43,658 bases of DNA, from positions 1-43,658 of the forward strand of contig JAINDK010000042.1 in the NCBI GenBank assembly GCA_019931185.1, written 5' to 3'. The translations under genes and the position numbers were made by a program. Every line of letters begins with the position of its first letter. Within the stretch, counting starts at the first letter, position 1. This stretch comes from Bryobacter sp. CoA8 C33. GTDB taxonomy: Bacteria; Acidobacteriota; Terriglobia; Bryobacterales; Bryobacteraceae. Below, piece by piece: positions 17,538-26,422 of this stretch. The notes under the pieces were generated by a model. It was not told the origin of the DNA. It searched no databases and saw only the letters and a program-made list of their open reading frames with translations.

Positions 17538-18430
17538 TAGTCAAGCAGGTGTTGACGGAAGAAAGCAAGGGTGCGGCTCCAGGCGAGCTTGGCTGCTGCC
17601 GCGTCGTAGCGCGGTGTTGTGTCATTGTGGAATCCGTGATTCGTCCCCTGGTAGAAAAAAGCCTGGTACCGCACCTGATTGGCCTTCAGCGCTTCTTCAT
17701 AGGCGGGCCAGCCCGCATTGACTCTCGCATCGTTGCTGGCGTAGTGCAGTAGCAAAGGACATTGGATTCTGGACACGTCTTCGGCTTGGGGCTGTGCTCC
17801 ATAGAACGGGGCCGCGGCATTCAGCATCGCGCCCAGCCGCACCGCGAGGGTGTTCGAGATGCCACCGCCGAAACAGAAACCTACCGCTCCCAGATTTCCG
17901 TTGCCGTTTGGAAGAAATTTCAAGAATTCGGCGGCGGCGACAAAATCCTCCGTCATCTTCTCCCGATCGACCGATTGAAAGAGCTTCGCGCCGCGCTCAT
18001 CGCCGCCGGGATAACCGCCCACGCTCGTGAGTCCATCGGGGGCAAAGGCAATGAAGTTTTCCACGGCGAGACGGCGCGCTACATCCTCAATATAGGGGTT
18101 CAGTCCGCGGTTTTCGTGAATGACAATCACAGCGGCAATCTTCCCCGAGTGAAGGGCGGGCATCGCCAGGAAACCTCTTATGATGCCGTTGCCAGCCGAC
18201 GATTCGACGGTCGTTGTGCTCGTCGTGATCCGCTTGTCGTCAGGAGGCACCTGCCGCGCCCAGGCATAGTTCGGCCGCAAGCTCTCAAACAACATGGCCG
18301 CTGAGATGCCCCCGGTGGCAAAACGCTGGCAATTCTCGATAAAGTCACGGCGGTCCATGTCACCGTGCACGTAAAGGTCCAGCAGGTTTAGAAGTTCGGG
18401 TGGAAAATCAGAAGCTTGTTTGCGTTCCAT
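17537..18430 (-). CDS. dienelactone hydrolase family protein
   Basis: The product is a 297-residue alpha/beta hydrolase. The catalytic triad of the family is visible: Cys186 in VGFCFGGG, Asp234 in ASNDARVNAG and His265 in TNHGFHND; Glu106 in IHENRGL is the conserved partner of the cysteine. Residues 1-60 form an extra N-terminal part with MDRRDFIENCQRFATGG, a Tat-like motif placed 25 residues in, as in YghX-like members. It probably hydrolyses an ester or lactone; the substrate is unknown. It lies 47 bp downstream of the MoxR gene and is coupled to the hypothetical exported protein after it. Confidence 0.92.
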   Translation of the reverse strand: MERKQASDFPPELLNLLDLYVHGDMDRRDFIENCQRFATGGISAAMLFESLRPNYAWARQVPPDDKRITTSTTTVESSAGNGIIRGFLAMPALHSGKIAAVIVIHENRGLNPYIEDVARRLAVENFIAFAPDGLTSVGGYPGGDERGAKLFQSVDREKMTEDFVAAAEFLKFLPNGNGNLGAVGFCFGGGISNTLAVRLGAMLNAAAPFYGAQPQAEDVSRIQCPLLLHYASNDARVNAGWPAYEEALKANQVRYQAFFYQGTNHGFHNDTTPRYDAAAAKLAWSRTLAFFRQHLLD

Positions 18431-18477
18431 GAGAGGTTCAATATCGCATGAGAGGGCTCAGAACAAGGCTACCAGGG

Positions 18478-19422
18478 TTACAACAGAACCGAAACTTCGC
18501 TCAGGATCTGCTCCATGACGCGCCTGGCGATCTCCGCCGGACGCAGTCCGAAGCTTGCCTGTGTCGAGAGCCGCAGACGGTGACTGCAAACGGCTATCGC
18601 AAGCCCCTTGATGTCATCGGGGATGACATAACCGCGACCATCCAATAAGGCACTCGCCTGCGCGGCGCGAAACAGAGCTTGCCCGCCGCGCGGGCTGACC
18701 CCGAGCGAGATGCTTTCGTGGCGCCGTGTGGCCGCGACAATCTCGAGCAAGTAGCGCAGCAGTTGCGGATCCGCGTGTACCTGCTCCACCTCATCCTGGA
18801 TCGATAACAGTTCGTCGCCGCTCAGCAGGCTCGAGACATCTTGCGGCCGCATGGTTACAGCGCGAAAAATCGTGATTTCCTGCTCGGGTTCCGGGTAGCC
18901 GATCTCAATTCGCATCAGAAACCGGTCCAACTGACTCTCCGGAAGCGGATAGGCGCCCTGTTGCTCGGTGGGGTTCTGGGTAGCAATCACCATGAACGGC
19001 TTGGGCAAGGGCATGGTGCGCCCGTCGAGGGAAACCTGGCCTTCGCTCATCGCCTCGAGCAGCGCTGATTGCGTCTTCGGCGTCGCGCGATTGATCTCGT
19101 CGGCCAGTAGAAAATTGGCAAATACCGGTCCCGGACGGAATTCGAAATCCTGCACCTGCGGCCGGTAGACTGAGACGCCCACAATGTCACCCGGCAGAAG
19201 ATCAGACGTACATTGGAGCCGACGAAAATTGCCTTGAACGAGGCGGGCCAAAGATTCGGCCAAGCTTGTCTTGCCGACCCCAGGCACATCCTCGATCAGC
19301 AAGTGTCCGCGTGCGATCAGACAAATCAGCGTGAGGCGAACGGCTTGCTCCTTGCCGAGAAGCACCTGGCCAAGAGCGGAGCGCAGTTGGTCAAGCCGGT
19401 GTGTCAGGGCCAACTTCTGCAT
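18478..19422 (-). CDS. MoxR family AAA+ ATPase
   Basis: This 314-residue AAA+ ATPase has Walker A at about 46-53 (DVPGVGKTS), Walker B at about 110-115 (LADEINRATPKTQSALLEAM) and sensor 1 FMVIATQNPTEQQGAYPLPE. The C-terminal lid has SPRGGQALFRAAQASALLDG. MoxR proteins act as chaperone-like ATPases, normally with DUF58 and von Willebrand factor A proteins. No such partner is encoded nearby, which is unusual. It lies between a beta-lactamase-like hydrolase (41 bp gap) and a dienelactone hydrolase on the same strand, so probably one operon. Confidence 0.95.
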   Translation of the reverse strand: MQKLALTHRLDQLRSALGQVLLGKEQAVRLTLICLIARGHLLIEDVPGVGKTSLAESLARLVQGNFRRLQCTSDLLPGDIVGVSVYRPQVQDFEFRPGPVFANFLLADEINRATPKTQSALLEAMSEGQVSLDGRTMPLPKPFMVIATQNPTEQQGAYPLPESQLDRFLMRIEIGYPEPEQEITIFRAVTMRPQDVSSLLSGDELLSIQDEVEQVHADPQLLRYLLEIVAATRRHESISLGVSPRGGQALFRAAQASALLDGRGYVIPDDIKGLAIAVCSHRLRLSTQASFGLRPAEIARRVMEQILSEVSVLL

Positions 19423-19463
19423 GGCTTTAATTCAAGTGTAGCGTGACCGTGCGGGCAACTCCG

Positions 19464-20546
19464 TCAATTCAGCGCCGACTCGGTAAAAGCGTGGCGTGGA
19501 GCTAAATCGTCGGCATTGGAAAAATTCCCCCGCCGCACCATGAGCACCAGTGCGAGTCCCTGCGCGGGCGAAATCCAGCACTGGGTGCCAAAGGCGCCAC
19601 CGTGGCCGAATGTACCCGGGGCCAGCCGCTCCGTCTTCCCCAGGGGATTCGTCACGATCCCCACACCGAGGCCCCAGGCATGCCCCGGCAGAAAGCCCGC
19701 TTTTCCTTCGCCGGTTTCGTTGCGCGTCAGCGCGGCCATGCTTGCTGCTGAGAGGCAGCGACGCCCGTCCAATTCGCCGCCCCGCAGCAACATTCGGGCG
19801 AAGCGGCCGTAGTCGGCCGCAGTCGAGAACAAGCCGCCATTGGCGGCTGGGTACCGTTCCCGGTTCGTGGGGGATTTGCCATAAAGCACCGGATTGGTGG
19901 CAGGCTTGAAGCCACTGTCTTCCCGGCGGACCGGCATGATGAGACGCGGCAGTTGCCTCGGCTCCAGATAAAACGTTGTATCGGGCATTCGCAGCGGTCT
20001 AAACAGACGGCGTGACAGAAACTCTTCGAGTGGCAAACCAGAGACCACTTCAAGGACGCGGCCCAAAAGATTGATACCCGATTGACAGTATTGCCACCGA
20101 TCCCCAGGTGCGAAGCGCAGGGGCCGGGAAGCGATCAAGGGCACAAGGTCGGCCAGTTTCCGCAACCGCGCCAACTCCTCCGGCGTCGCCTCGGCCAGCC
20201 CTGAGGTGTGCGACAACAAGTGGCGCAACGTCACGGGGGAATCCCGGAACTCCGGGATGTGCCGCCCCAGGCGATCATCGATGCCAAGCTTGCCTTCTTC
20301 CGCCAGCATCAAGATTGCGACAGCGATGACGGGCTTTGTCATCGAAGCGATCCAGAAAATCGAGTTGCGGCGAAAATTCTTGCGATGGGCCGCGAAGTGC
20401 GAGTTCCCTTTTGGGCGAACGATCAGGGTAACAGCCCCGGGCACCTCCCCGGCGGCAATCACCTGACGCATGGCTGCGCGGATGGGCGCGTCACGCTCAC
20501 CAGCGAACAAAAAAGCCGAGAAGACGACTAGCCAAAGCAAACGCAT
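19464..20546 (-). CDS. beta-lactamase-related serine hydrolase (class C fold), exported
   Basis: The start ATG at 20546 gives a 360-residue protein with a signal peptide (MRLLWLVVFSAFLFAGERDA); the frame is open 40 codons further but would lose that signal. The active-site motif S-x-x-K is present (Ser68/Lys71 in ASMTKPVIA). The second motif is Y-C-Q (Tyr153 in WQYCQSGINLLG) instead of the usual Y-x-N, and HGGAFG near residue 333 matches the third motif. Family members are esterases, D-aminopeptidases or DD-peptidases rather than true beta-lactamases. It is the first gene of the minus-strand operon with moxR; the divergent ArsC-like gene starts 18 bp away, so each promoter must lie inside the opposite gene. 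Confidence 0.92.
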   Translation of the reverse strand: MRLLWLVVFSAFLFAGERDAPIRAAMRQVIAAGEVPGAVTLIVRPKGNSHFAAHRKNFRRNSIFWIASMTKPVIAVAILMLAEEGKLGIDDRLGRHIPEFRDSPVTLRHLLSHTSGLAEATPEELARLRKLADLVPLIASRPLRFAPGDRWQYCQSGINLLGRVLEVVSGLPLEEFLSRRLFRPLRMPDTTFYLEPRQLPRLIMPVRREDSGFKPATNPVLYGKSPTNRERYPAANGGLFSTAADYGRFARMLLRGGELDGRRCLSAASMAALTRNETGEGKAGFLPGHAWGLGVGIVTNPLGKTERLAPGTFGHGGAFGTQCWISPAQGLALVLMVRRGNFSNADDLAPRHAFTESALN

Positions 20547-20564
20547 GGCCGTTAGCTTATAGGA

Positions 20565-20936
20565 ATGAAGATAACCGTACCAAGTGTCCAGATTTTCGGC
20601 ACAAAAAACTCCTCCGCCACTCGGGCCGCGGAGCGATTCTTCAGGGAACGCCGCGTAGAGGTACACTTTGTCGATCTCAAGCAGAAACCCATGTCTCCCG
20701 GTGAGATCAAGCGCTTTCTGGACCAGTTTGGCGGCTTCGATAAACTGCTTGACCGGGAAGGCAAAGAATACGCGGAAGCGGGTCTGGCTTATCTGCGATT
20801 GAACGACTCGAGCCTGATGGAGCGAATCGGGAAGGAACCGAAATTGCTTCGCCTGCCGCTCGTTCGAGCTAACAACAAATTGGCTATCGGTCAGGATGAA
20901 GGGACCTGGAAGGCGATGTTGCCCGCCAAATTTTAA
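20565..20936 (+). CDS. ArsC/Spx-family thioredoxin-fold protein lacking the catalytic cysteine
   Basis: This 123-residue protein has the ArsC fold: VQIFGTKNSSATRAAERFF at the N-terminus, then VEVHFVDLKQKPMSPGEIKR, the LLDREGKEY and LLRLPLVRANNKLAIG segments. In arsenate reductases and Spx the first loop carries Cys (C-x2-C or C-x5-type); here it is N-S-S-A-T, with no cysteine anywhere in the protein. It is therefore unlikely to reduce arsenate by the usual chemistry. Its stop TAA is interleaved with the stop of the convergent DUF2007-like gene (shared TTAA at 20933-20936). Confidence 0.85.
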   Translation: MKITVPSVQIFGTKNSSATRAAERFFRERRVEVHFVDLKQKPMSPGEIKRFLDQFGGFDKLLDREGKEYAEAGLAYLRLNDSSLMERIGKEPKLLRLPLVRANNKLAIGQDEGTWKAMLPAKF

Positions 20937-21397
20937 GACTGATCGTCCTCGGCCCCAGCTTCCTCAGCCAGCCGCGCCAATTCCTCATCACTGATTTCCG
21001 GAGAGAGGAGCATTTGCGCGGTCTCGCGATGGTCTGGAAATGTCACCAGATCGAGCGGCGCCGTGGGGTCGAGGATGCGGCCCGAGGCATCCGCTCCAGC
21101 CAGCCAAACGGGGATCCGCTCATGCTTCAGCAATTGAAACGCATAGCGCGCCTCAGCAAAATTTTCATAGCGGCCAATCAAAACAAGTTCCCCATCTTCC
21201 GGCTTGGGAAAGGCAGCCGAATCGGAAGCAGCAGTTTCTCCGGGATCGGCCCCCGTCGGCCAGGAGAGATTGCGCGCGGCCAACTCAGCCTCATAGACGG
21301 CGCGTGCCTCTTCGGTGAGATCTTCTGGGTTCGTCTCAAGCAGAGCATCATCGCCTAACGTGCTGAGATGTTTTCGCAAGGAATCGGGATGAAACAT
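20933..21397 (-). CDS. DUF2007-like protein (putative signal-transducing domain)
   Basis: The product is about 154 residues from the ATG at 21397; a TTG two codons upstream is the alternative. The C-terminal half, GELVLIGRYENFAEARYAF followed by LLKHERIPVWLAG and DLVTFPDHRETAQMLL, resembles the small DUF2007 domain, whose function is not established. The N-terminal half is helical and acidic (DALLETNPEDLTEEARAVYE). It follows comM by 14 bp on the same strand, so is probably co-transcribed with it. Confidence 0.75.
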   Translation of the reverse strand: MFHPDSLRKHLSTLGDDALLETNPEDLTEEARAVYEAELAARNLSWPTGADPGETAASDSAAFPKPEDGELVLIGRYENFAEARYAFQLLKHERIPVWLAGADASGRILDPTAPLDLVTFPDHRETAQMLLSPEISDEELARLAEEAGAEDDQS

Positions 21398-21411
21398 GAG
21401 CAACCCCTATT

Positions 21412-22935
21412 TTAGGTCCAATACTCGCGGTCGAGACTACGGTACTGAATTGCTTCCGCAAGATGCTTCGCCGCCACTTGAGAAGAGCCCGCCAAATCCG
21501 CAATCGTTCGCGCTACCTTCAGCAAACGGTCGTGAGCGCGCGCCGAAAGCGAAAACCGCCTCACTGCCATTTCCAACGTCCGCTCCGCTGCTCCATCGAG
21601 GGGACAAAACTCGCGAATACGAGCAGGAGGAATCTGACTGTTCAGCCATCCACGCCCCAATTGCGTGGCTCGGGCCGCCAGAATCCTTTCTCGCATCGTG
21701 GCGGAGCAGACACCATCGGCTTGTCCTCGCAGTTCCTTGAACTCGACAGCGGGTACTTCGATATGAATATCGATGCGGTCGAGCAAGGGACCGGAAATCT
21801 TCCCGATATAGCGTTGGATCTGCGCCCCCGTGCAACGGCACTCCTTCGAGCGGTCACCGAAAAAGCCACACGGACAGGGGTTCATTGCGCCAAGCAGCAT
21901 GAACCGGGCAGGAAAGGTCAGGCTCATGGCTGTGCGAGCCAGAGACACGGCACCATCCTCGAGCGGTTGGCGCAACAATTCCAATACATTTCGATTGAAT
22001 TCCGGCAGCTCATCGAGAAACAAGACCCCGTTGTGTGCCAGGGAGACTTCACCCGGACGGGGAAAGCCTGACCCACCCCCCACAAATCCCGCGTCGCTCA
22101 CCGAGTGATGTGGTGCGCGAAAAGGACGTTGCGCCAGCAGCCCTTGCCCGCGCGGCAAAACCCCCGCGACCGAATGCACCTGCGTTGTCTCCAGGGCCTC
22201 GACAAAGCTCAGCGGCGGAAGAATTCCCGGCAGCCTCCGCGCCAGCATTGTCTTGCCGGATCCCGGCGGACCAATCATCAAGAGGTTATGACTACCGGCG
22301 GCCGCCACTTCGAGAGCACGCTTGCCAACCGTCTGCCCCCGAACATCGGCATAGTCGAGCGCAACGGCTTCCAAGCTTTCCGCCGCCGTTACACATTGTG
22401 GCTGCGCCGGCTTCAGCCGCCCCGGGTCATTAAGTAGATGCAAAGCTTCACCCAAATGCCGTACTCCGAATACATTGACCCCCTCGACGACGGCCGCCTC
22501 CGCGGCGTTTTCAAATGGCACCACAACGTTTGGAATACCCTGCTTGCGCGCACAAACCGCCATCGAGAGCGCTCCGCGCACCGGACGAATCATACCGTCC
22601 AAACTCAACTCCCCCACCAGAATATGCTCCTCGGACTTGGGGCACAAACCCATTGCGCCTAAGATTCCCATCGCCATCGGAAGATCAAAACCCGCCCCCT
22701 CCTTCCGCACGTTTGCCGGCGCCAGATTGATCGTAACCGATTTGGCAGGATAACCAAATCCTGAATTCAGCAGCGCACTTTTGATTCGCTCCCGGCTCTC
22801 GCGGATCGCCGTGTCCGGCATTCCCACCGTGATGAAGTCGCGCGAGGACCCTGATTGCGCCATATCTACTTCGACATCAATCAGGTGGGCATCAATTCCA
22901 AAAACTGCCGCTGAGCGCGTTCGGTAGAGGGCCAT
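21412..22935 (-). CDS. comM: YifB/ComM family Mg-chelatase-like AAA+ ATPase
   Basis: This 507-residue protein has the full ComM layout. An N-terminal Lon-protease-like ChlI domain comes first (about 1-165, ALYRTRSAAVFGIDAHLIDV). The AAA+ core has Walker A GPPGSGKTMLARRLPGILP (222-229) and Walker B LFLDELPEF. A cysteine-bearing insert NPCPCGFFGDRSKECRCT follows, then the C-terminal helical domain ending in HLAEAIQYRSLD. ComM is a hexameric helicase that promotes branch migration during natural transformation. Length matches the family. It is first in a two-gene unit with the DUF2007-like gene and divergent from the carotenoid operon. Confidence 0.96.
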   Translation of the reverse strand: MALYRTRSAAVFGIDAHLIDVEVDMAQSGSSRDFITVGMPDTAIRESRERIKSALLNSGFGYPAKSVTINLAPANVRKEGAGFDLPMAMGILGAMGLCPKSEEHILVGELSLDGMIRPVRGALSMAVCARKQGIPNVVVPFENAAEAAVVEGVNVFGVRHLGEALHLLNDPGRLKPAQPQCVTAAESLEAVALDYADVRGQTVGKRALEVAAAGSHNLLMIGPPGSGKTMLARRLPGILPPLSFVEALETTQVHSVAGVLPRGQGLLAQRPFRAPHHSVSDAGFVGGGSGFPRPGEVSLAHNGVLFLDELPEFNRNVLELLRQPLEDGAVSLARTAMSLTFPARFMLLGAMNPCPCGFFGDRSKECRCTGAQIQRYIGKISGPLLDRIDIHIEVPAVEFKELRGQADGVCSATMRERILAARATQLGRGWLNSQIPPARIREFCPLDGAAERTLEMAVRRFSLSARAHDRLLKVARTIADLAGSSQVAAKHLAEAIQYRSLDREYWT

Positions 22936-23215
22936 GTATGGACTAAAGTGTCCGTGGAGTCTGGATTATCTCAAACGAAAGTGCGCTTAAGACAACGCCA
23001 AAATCACTTCCCGGAGACGCTCCTGGCGAATTGCAAAATTTCTTCGTTAAATGTTCGCCCATCACTAGCTGTTAAGATTCGGGAGTCGGGCTTCGATCAT
23101 GAAACAAATCCACGTCCTCCGCTTGGCCTCAGGCAGGAGATAGGGTAAATGGGACAAAATGGTGAGTGGGCATAAAGTTCTGAACCGAGTTAAGAAAATT
23201 TGAATCAGGGGAAAT
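22936..23215. promoter_or_regulatory. divergent control region between comM and the carotenoid operon
   Basis: This 280-bp region has no supported gene. It must contain the promoters for comM (minus) and for the six-gene carotenoid operon (plus). It is AT-richer near 23150-23215. I cannot identify a clear operator; light- or B12-dependent MerR regulators control carotenoids in other bacteria, but no such gene is in the window. Confidence 0.45.
23206..23211 (+). promoter_or_regulatory. ribosome-binding site of the polyprenyl synthase gene
   Basis: CAGGGG lies 4 nt before the ATG at 23216. It supports that start over the in-frame ATG at 23261, which has no such site. Confidence 0.65.
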
Positions 23216-24082
23216 ATGACAAATGGAGTTCTGCGCAGAGTTGCTGAACCAGGCTATGTCATGGAATTCGTTCCAAAGGGGTCGGATTTGACGCTGGTCC
23301 GGGATAAGAAGCGGGTGGACCAGTTCCTGTGTGAGCTTTTGCGCACGGAGAGTCCCGTTTTGACCAACCCGGTGTCGAAAGCGATGGAATATGCAACAAT
23401 GGGCGCCGCACAGCGATACCGGCCGATCCTGGCCCTGCGCGTTGCCAGGATGCTCGGAGCCGAGACCGACTCAGTATTGCGGGCTGCCGCGGCGGTGGAA
23501 TTGATCCACAGCGCGAGTCTGATTATCGACGACTTACCCTGCATGGATGATGAAGCCATGCGGCGGGGCAGGTCGGCTGTTCATCGGCAGTATGGTGAAG
23601 CCACTGCCATCCTGGCTGCTTTCTCCATGGTCGCGCTTTCGGCCCGGATCGTCATGGAAACTGCCATAGGTGAATCCGAATGCATGCGGCTCCGCCGCTT
23701 CCAACTCGCGCTTCTGCGCACACTCGATGTGTCTTCTCTCGTCGGCGGCCAGAGCCTCGATCTGCTTCTAGCCGGCGACGAGCGTGAAGCGATGCGCGCG
23801 GAAATGAATGATCTTAAGACAGTCCCGCTTTTCCAACTGGCCGTCGAGGCGGGTTGTGTTTCCTATCCGGGGCCAATACCGGCCAACCTCGAGCAGTTTG
23901 GACGGATCTTCGGCGTCGCATTCCAACTGACGGACGACTTTCTCGACGGCGAATTTAGTGATCGGAGCATTTTAGATCATACCTATGAGCACTGCCGCGC
24001 CTGTCTCCAACCCTTTGGAGAACACGCTAACCCCCTCCTCCACCTCCTGGAAACTCTTGAAGAGCGGACGGCAGCCGCATAA
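23216..24082 (+). CDS. crtE: polyprenyl (farnesyl/geranylgeranyl) diphosphate synthase
   Basis: This 288-residue trans-prenyltransferase should condense isopentenyl diphosphate with an allylic diphosphate to give the C15/C20 precursor for the two enzymes downstream. The first Asp-rich motif is of the bacterial DD-x4-D type (IIDDLPCMDDE, Asp105/106/111) and the second is QLTDDFLD (Asp240/241/244). The substrate-binding loop is AAQRYRPIL where most members have GKRLRP. The C-terminus is odd: after DDFLD the usual G-K-...-K-T-Y segment is missing, and the protein ends in a short HCRACLQPFGEHANPLLHLL tail. Carotenoid context supports a geranylgeranyl role, but product length cannot be read from sequence. 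First gene of the operon. Confidence 0.9.
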   Translation: MTNGVLRRVAEPGYVMEFVPKGSDLTLVRDKKRVDQFLCELLRTESPVLTNPVSKAMEYATMGAAQRYRPILALRVARMLGAETDSVLRAAAAVELIHSASLIIDDLPCMDDEAMRRGRSAVHRQYGEATAILAAFSMVALSARIVMETAIGESECMRLRRFQLALLRTLDVSSLVGGQSLDLLLAGDEREAMRAEMNDLKTVPLFQLAVEAGCVSYPGPIPANLEQFGRIFGVAFQLTDDFLDGEFSDRSILDHTYEHCRACLQPFGEHANPLLHLLETLEERTAAA

Positions 24083-25556
24083 GGCGGTCATCATTGGGAG
24101 CGGCTTTGGTGGACTGGGCTCCGCAGTCCGCTTAGCAACCCGTGGCTATGACGTAACTCTGATTGAAGCGCGAGACCAGCTGGGCGGCCGCGCTTATGTC
24201 TACCGTCAGGACGGCTTCACTTTCGATGCTGGCCCAACGGTCATTACGGCTCCCTTTCTGATTGATGAACTCTTCACCGGCGCTGGCAGACAAACGGCTG
24301 ACTATCTTCGTATTGTTCCGGTTGATCCGTTTTACAAGATCGAGTTTCACGATGGTACAAGTTTTAGTTACAACGCCGATGAAGCCGCCACAGTCGAGAA
24401 GATCAGGAAATTCGCTCCAGATGACGTCGAAGGCTATCAACGCATGATCCGTTCCGCCAAGGCGATTTTCGAAAAGGGCTTCGTCGAGCTCTCGGCAAAA
24501 CCGTTTTTGAAGTTCACGGACATGCTCAAGATCGCCCCCGACCTCGTTCGTCTGGAGAGCCACCTCACCGTTTATCAATTCGCTTCACGCTACGTCAAGG
24601 ATGATCGTCTCCGCCGGGTTTTCAGCTTCCACCCTTTACTCGTCGGTGGCAACCCCTTCTCAACCACCTCGATTTACGCGCTCATCCATCACCTCGAACG
24701 CGAGTGGGGCGTCCATTACTGCATGGGTGGAACCGGAGCCGTGGTGAGCGCACTCGGCAAACTTTTCAACGAACTCGGGGGCAAAACGCGCCTCTCCACT
24801 GCCGTCAAGCGAATCGTGGTTGAGAACGGAAAGGCCTCAGGCGTTGAGACTTCATCGGGGGAACGGATCGATGCCGACATCGTTGTCTCCAATGCCGACA
24901 TCAATACCACCTATTCCAAGATGATCGCCCCGGAGCACCGTCGGCGCTGGACGGATCGCAAGCTACGCGGGATGAAGTACTCGATGTCGCTCTTCGTCAT
25001 CTATTTTGGTACCCGCAAAAAATACGAGAACGTCGAACACCACACCATCCTTCTATGCGAACGCTATAAAGAGTTGCTGGCTGACATATTTGAGCGCAAG
25101 CAACTCAGTGATGATTTCTCGATGTACCTGCACCGCCCTTCGAAAACAGACCCTTCGATGGCTCCCGAAGGCTGCGACTGCTTCTACGTGCTGATCCCTG
25201 TTCCGAATCAATTAAGCGGCATTGACTGGAAACAACAGGCAGGCCCCTTCCGCGATCGCGTCATGCAATGGCTCGACAAGCATTATCTGCCTGGCCTGCT
25301 CGAAAATCTGGCGACGGAACTTTATTTCACCCCGCTGGACTTTGAAACCACGTTGCAAAGCTACGCCGGGGCCGCCTTCAGCTTCGAGCCGGTCTTCACT
25401 CAAAGTGCCTGGTTCCGCCCGCACAATGTGAGCGAGGATATCGGCAACCTCTTCTTCGCCGGAGCGGGTACTCACCCCGGCGCGGGAATGCCCGGAGTAC
25501 TGTGCTCAGCCAAAATCGTTGAGGATCTCGTATGCCAGCGGATGCCGCTCGGCTAG
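23985..25556 (+). CDS. crtI: phytoene desaturase family protein (CrtI type)
   Basis: This is an FAD-dependent desaturase of about 523 residues that should introduce double bonds into phytoene or a C30 analogue. The dinucleotide-binding motif is near the start (KAVIIGSGFGGLGSAVRLA, then LIEARDQLGGRAYVY). FDAGPTVITAPFLIDELF, YCMGGTGAVVSALGKLFNEL and the C-terminal FFAGAGTHPGAGMPGVL are all CrtI hallmarks. The ATG at 23985 overlaps crtE by 98 bp; the TTG at 24057 would leave a 26-bp overlap and start 10 residues before the FAD motif, so the true start is uncertain. It overlaps crtB by 25 bp. Confidence 0.93.
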   Translation: MSTAAPVSNPLENTLTPSSTSWKLLKSGRQPHKAVIIGSGFGGLGSAVRLATRGYDVTLIEARDQLGGRAYVYRQDGFTFDAGPTVITAPFLIDELFTGAGRQTADYLRIVPVDPFYKIEFHDGTSFSYNADEAATVEKIRKFAPDDVEGYQRMIRSAKAIFEKGFVELSAKPFLKFTDMLKIAPDLVRLESHLTVYQFASRYVKDDRLRRVFSFHPLLVGGNPFSTTSIYALIHHLEREWGVHYCMGGTGAVVSALGKLFNELGGKTRLSTAVKRIVVENGKASGVETSSGERIDADIVVSNADINTTYSKMIAPEHRRRWTDRKLRGMKYSMSLFVIYFGTRKKYENVEHHTILLCERYKELLADIFERKQLSDDFSMYLHRPSKTDPSMAPEGCDCFYVLIPVPNQLSGIDWKQQAGPFRDRVMQWLDKHYLPGLLENLATELYFTPLDFETTLQSYAGAAFSFEPVFTQSAWFRPHNVSEDIGNLFFAGAGTHPGAGMPGVLCSAKIVEDLVCQRMPLG

Positions 25557-26422
25557 ATACTAACGCGCTCTACGCGCAGGCCGCGGCGGTGACGGCCAAG
25601 GGGTCAAAGAGCTTCTATTTCGCTTCCCGTTTCTTCCCGCCGGAGATGTTTCGCCAGTCTCACGCCGTTTACTGGTTCTGCCGGTCAACCGATGACATGG
25701 TCGATGAGGCTCCTTCGCTCACCGCGGGGCGCATTGCGCTCGACCGTTGGGAGGATCAGTTGCTCTTCGGCCTCAAGGGCGGACAGGTCGACGAGCCTGC
25801 TCTACACCTCTTCTTGCAAGTCCTGCGTGAACGCCATATTCCCGCGGAATACCCCCTCGATTTGATAGCCGGCTGCCGCATGGATCTCGAACGGCAGCGG
25901 TATCAGAGTTGGAATGAATTACGCCTATATTGTTACCGCGTCGCCTCTTGTGTTGGCCTGATGATGTGCCATGTGATCGGCTTCGTTCCGGACGCGGACC
26001 CCCAACAGGCGAAACAGCACGCCATCGACCTCGGGCTCGCCATGCAAATCACAAACATCTTGCGTGACGTGAAAGAAGACTGGCGGATGGGTCGCGTTTA
26101 CTTTCCCGCCGAGGACCTCGACCGTTTCGACTATGGGCTCGAAGACTTGGCCGCCAACCGCGTCAATGAAGCCTTTCGGGCTCTGATGCGATTTGAGGCG
26201 GAACGGGCTCGCGCCTACTATGCCAGCGCCATGCCCGGCATCGCGATGTTGCGCCCACAAGGCCGTTTTGCCGTCGAAATCGCGGCAAAAGTCTACTCCG
26301 GCATTTTGCGGGAAATCGAACGCGCTCACTTCGACGTTTACACCCGGCGTGCCGTCGTCTCGGCCACTGAAAAGTATTGGATTACAACACGGTCGCTTAT
26401 TGCGGCCTGGCTGCAACGATGA
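25532..26422 (+). CDS. crtB: phytoene/squalene synthase family protein (CrtB type)
   Basis: This 296-residue enzyme should join two prenyl diphosphates head to head. Family motifs: SKSFYFASRFFP, the first Asp-rich motif in YWFCRSTDDMVDEA (Asp54/55/58), RVASCVGLMMCHVIGF, and the second in LRDVKEDWRMGRVYFPAEDL. Length fits CrtB. The ATG overlaps the end of crtI by 25 bp and the stop overlaps the next gene as ATGA, so expression is coupled both ways. Confidence 0.94.
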   Translation: MPADAARLDTNALYAQAAAVTAKGSKSFYFASRFFPPEMFRQSHAVYWFCRSTDDMVDEAPSLTAGRIALDRWEDQLLFGLKGGQVDEPALHLFLQVLRERHIPAEYPLDLIAGCRMDLERQRYQSWNELRLYCYRVASCVGLMMCHVIGFVPDADPQQAKQHAIDLGLAMQITNILRDVKEDWRMGRVYFPAEDLDRFDYGLEDLAANRVNEAFRALMRFEAERARAYYASAMPGIAMLRPQGRFAVEIAAKVYSGILREIERAHFDVYTRRAVVSATEKYWITTRSLIAAWLQR

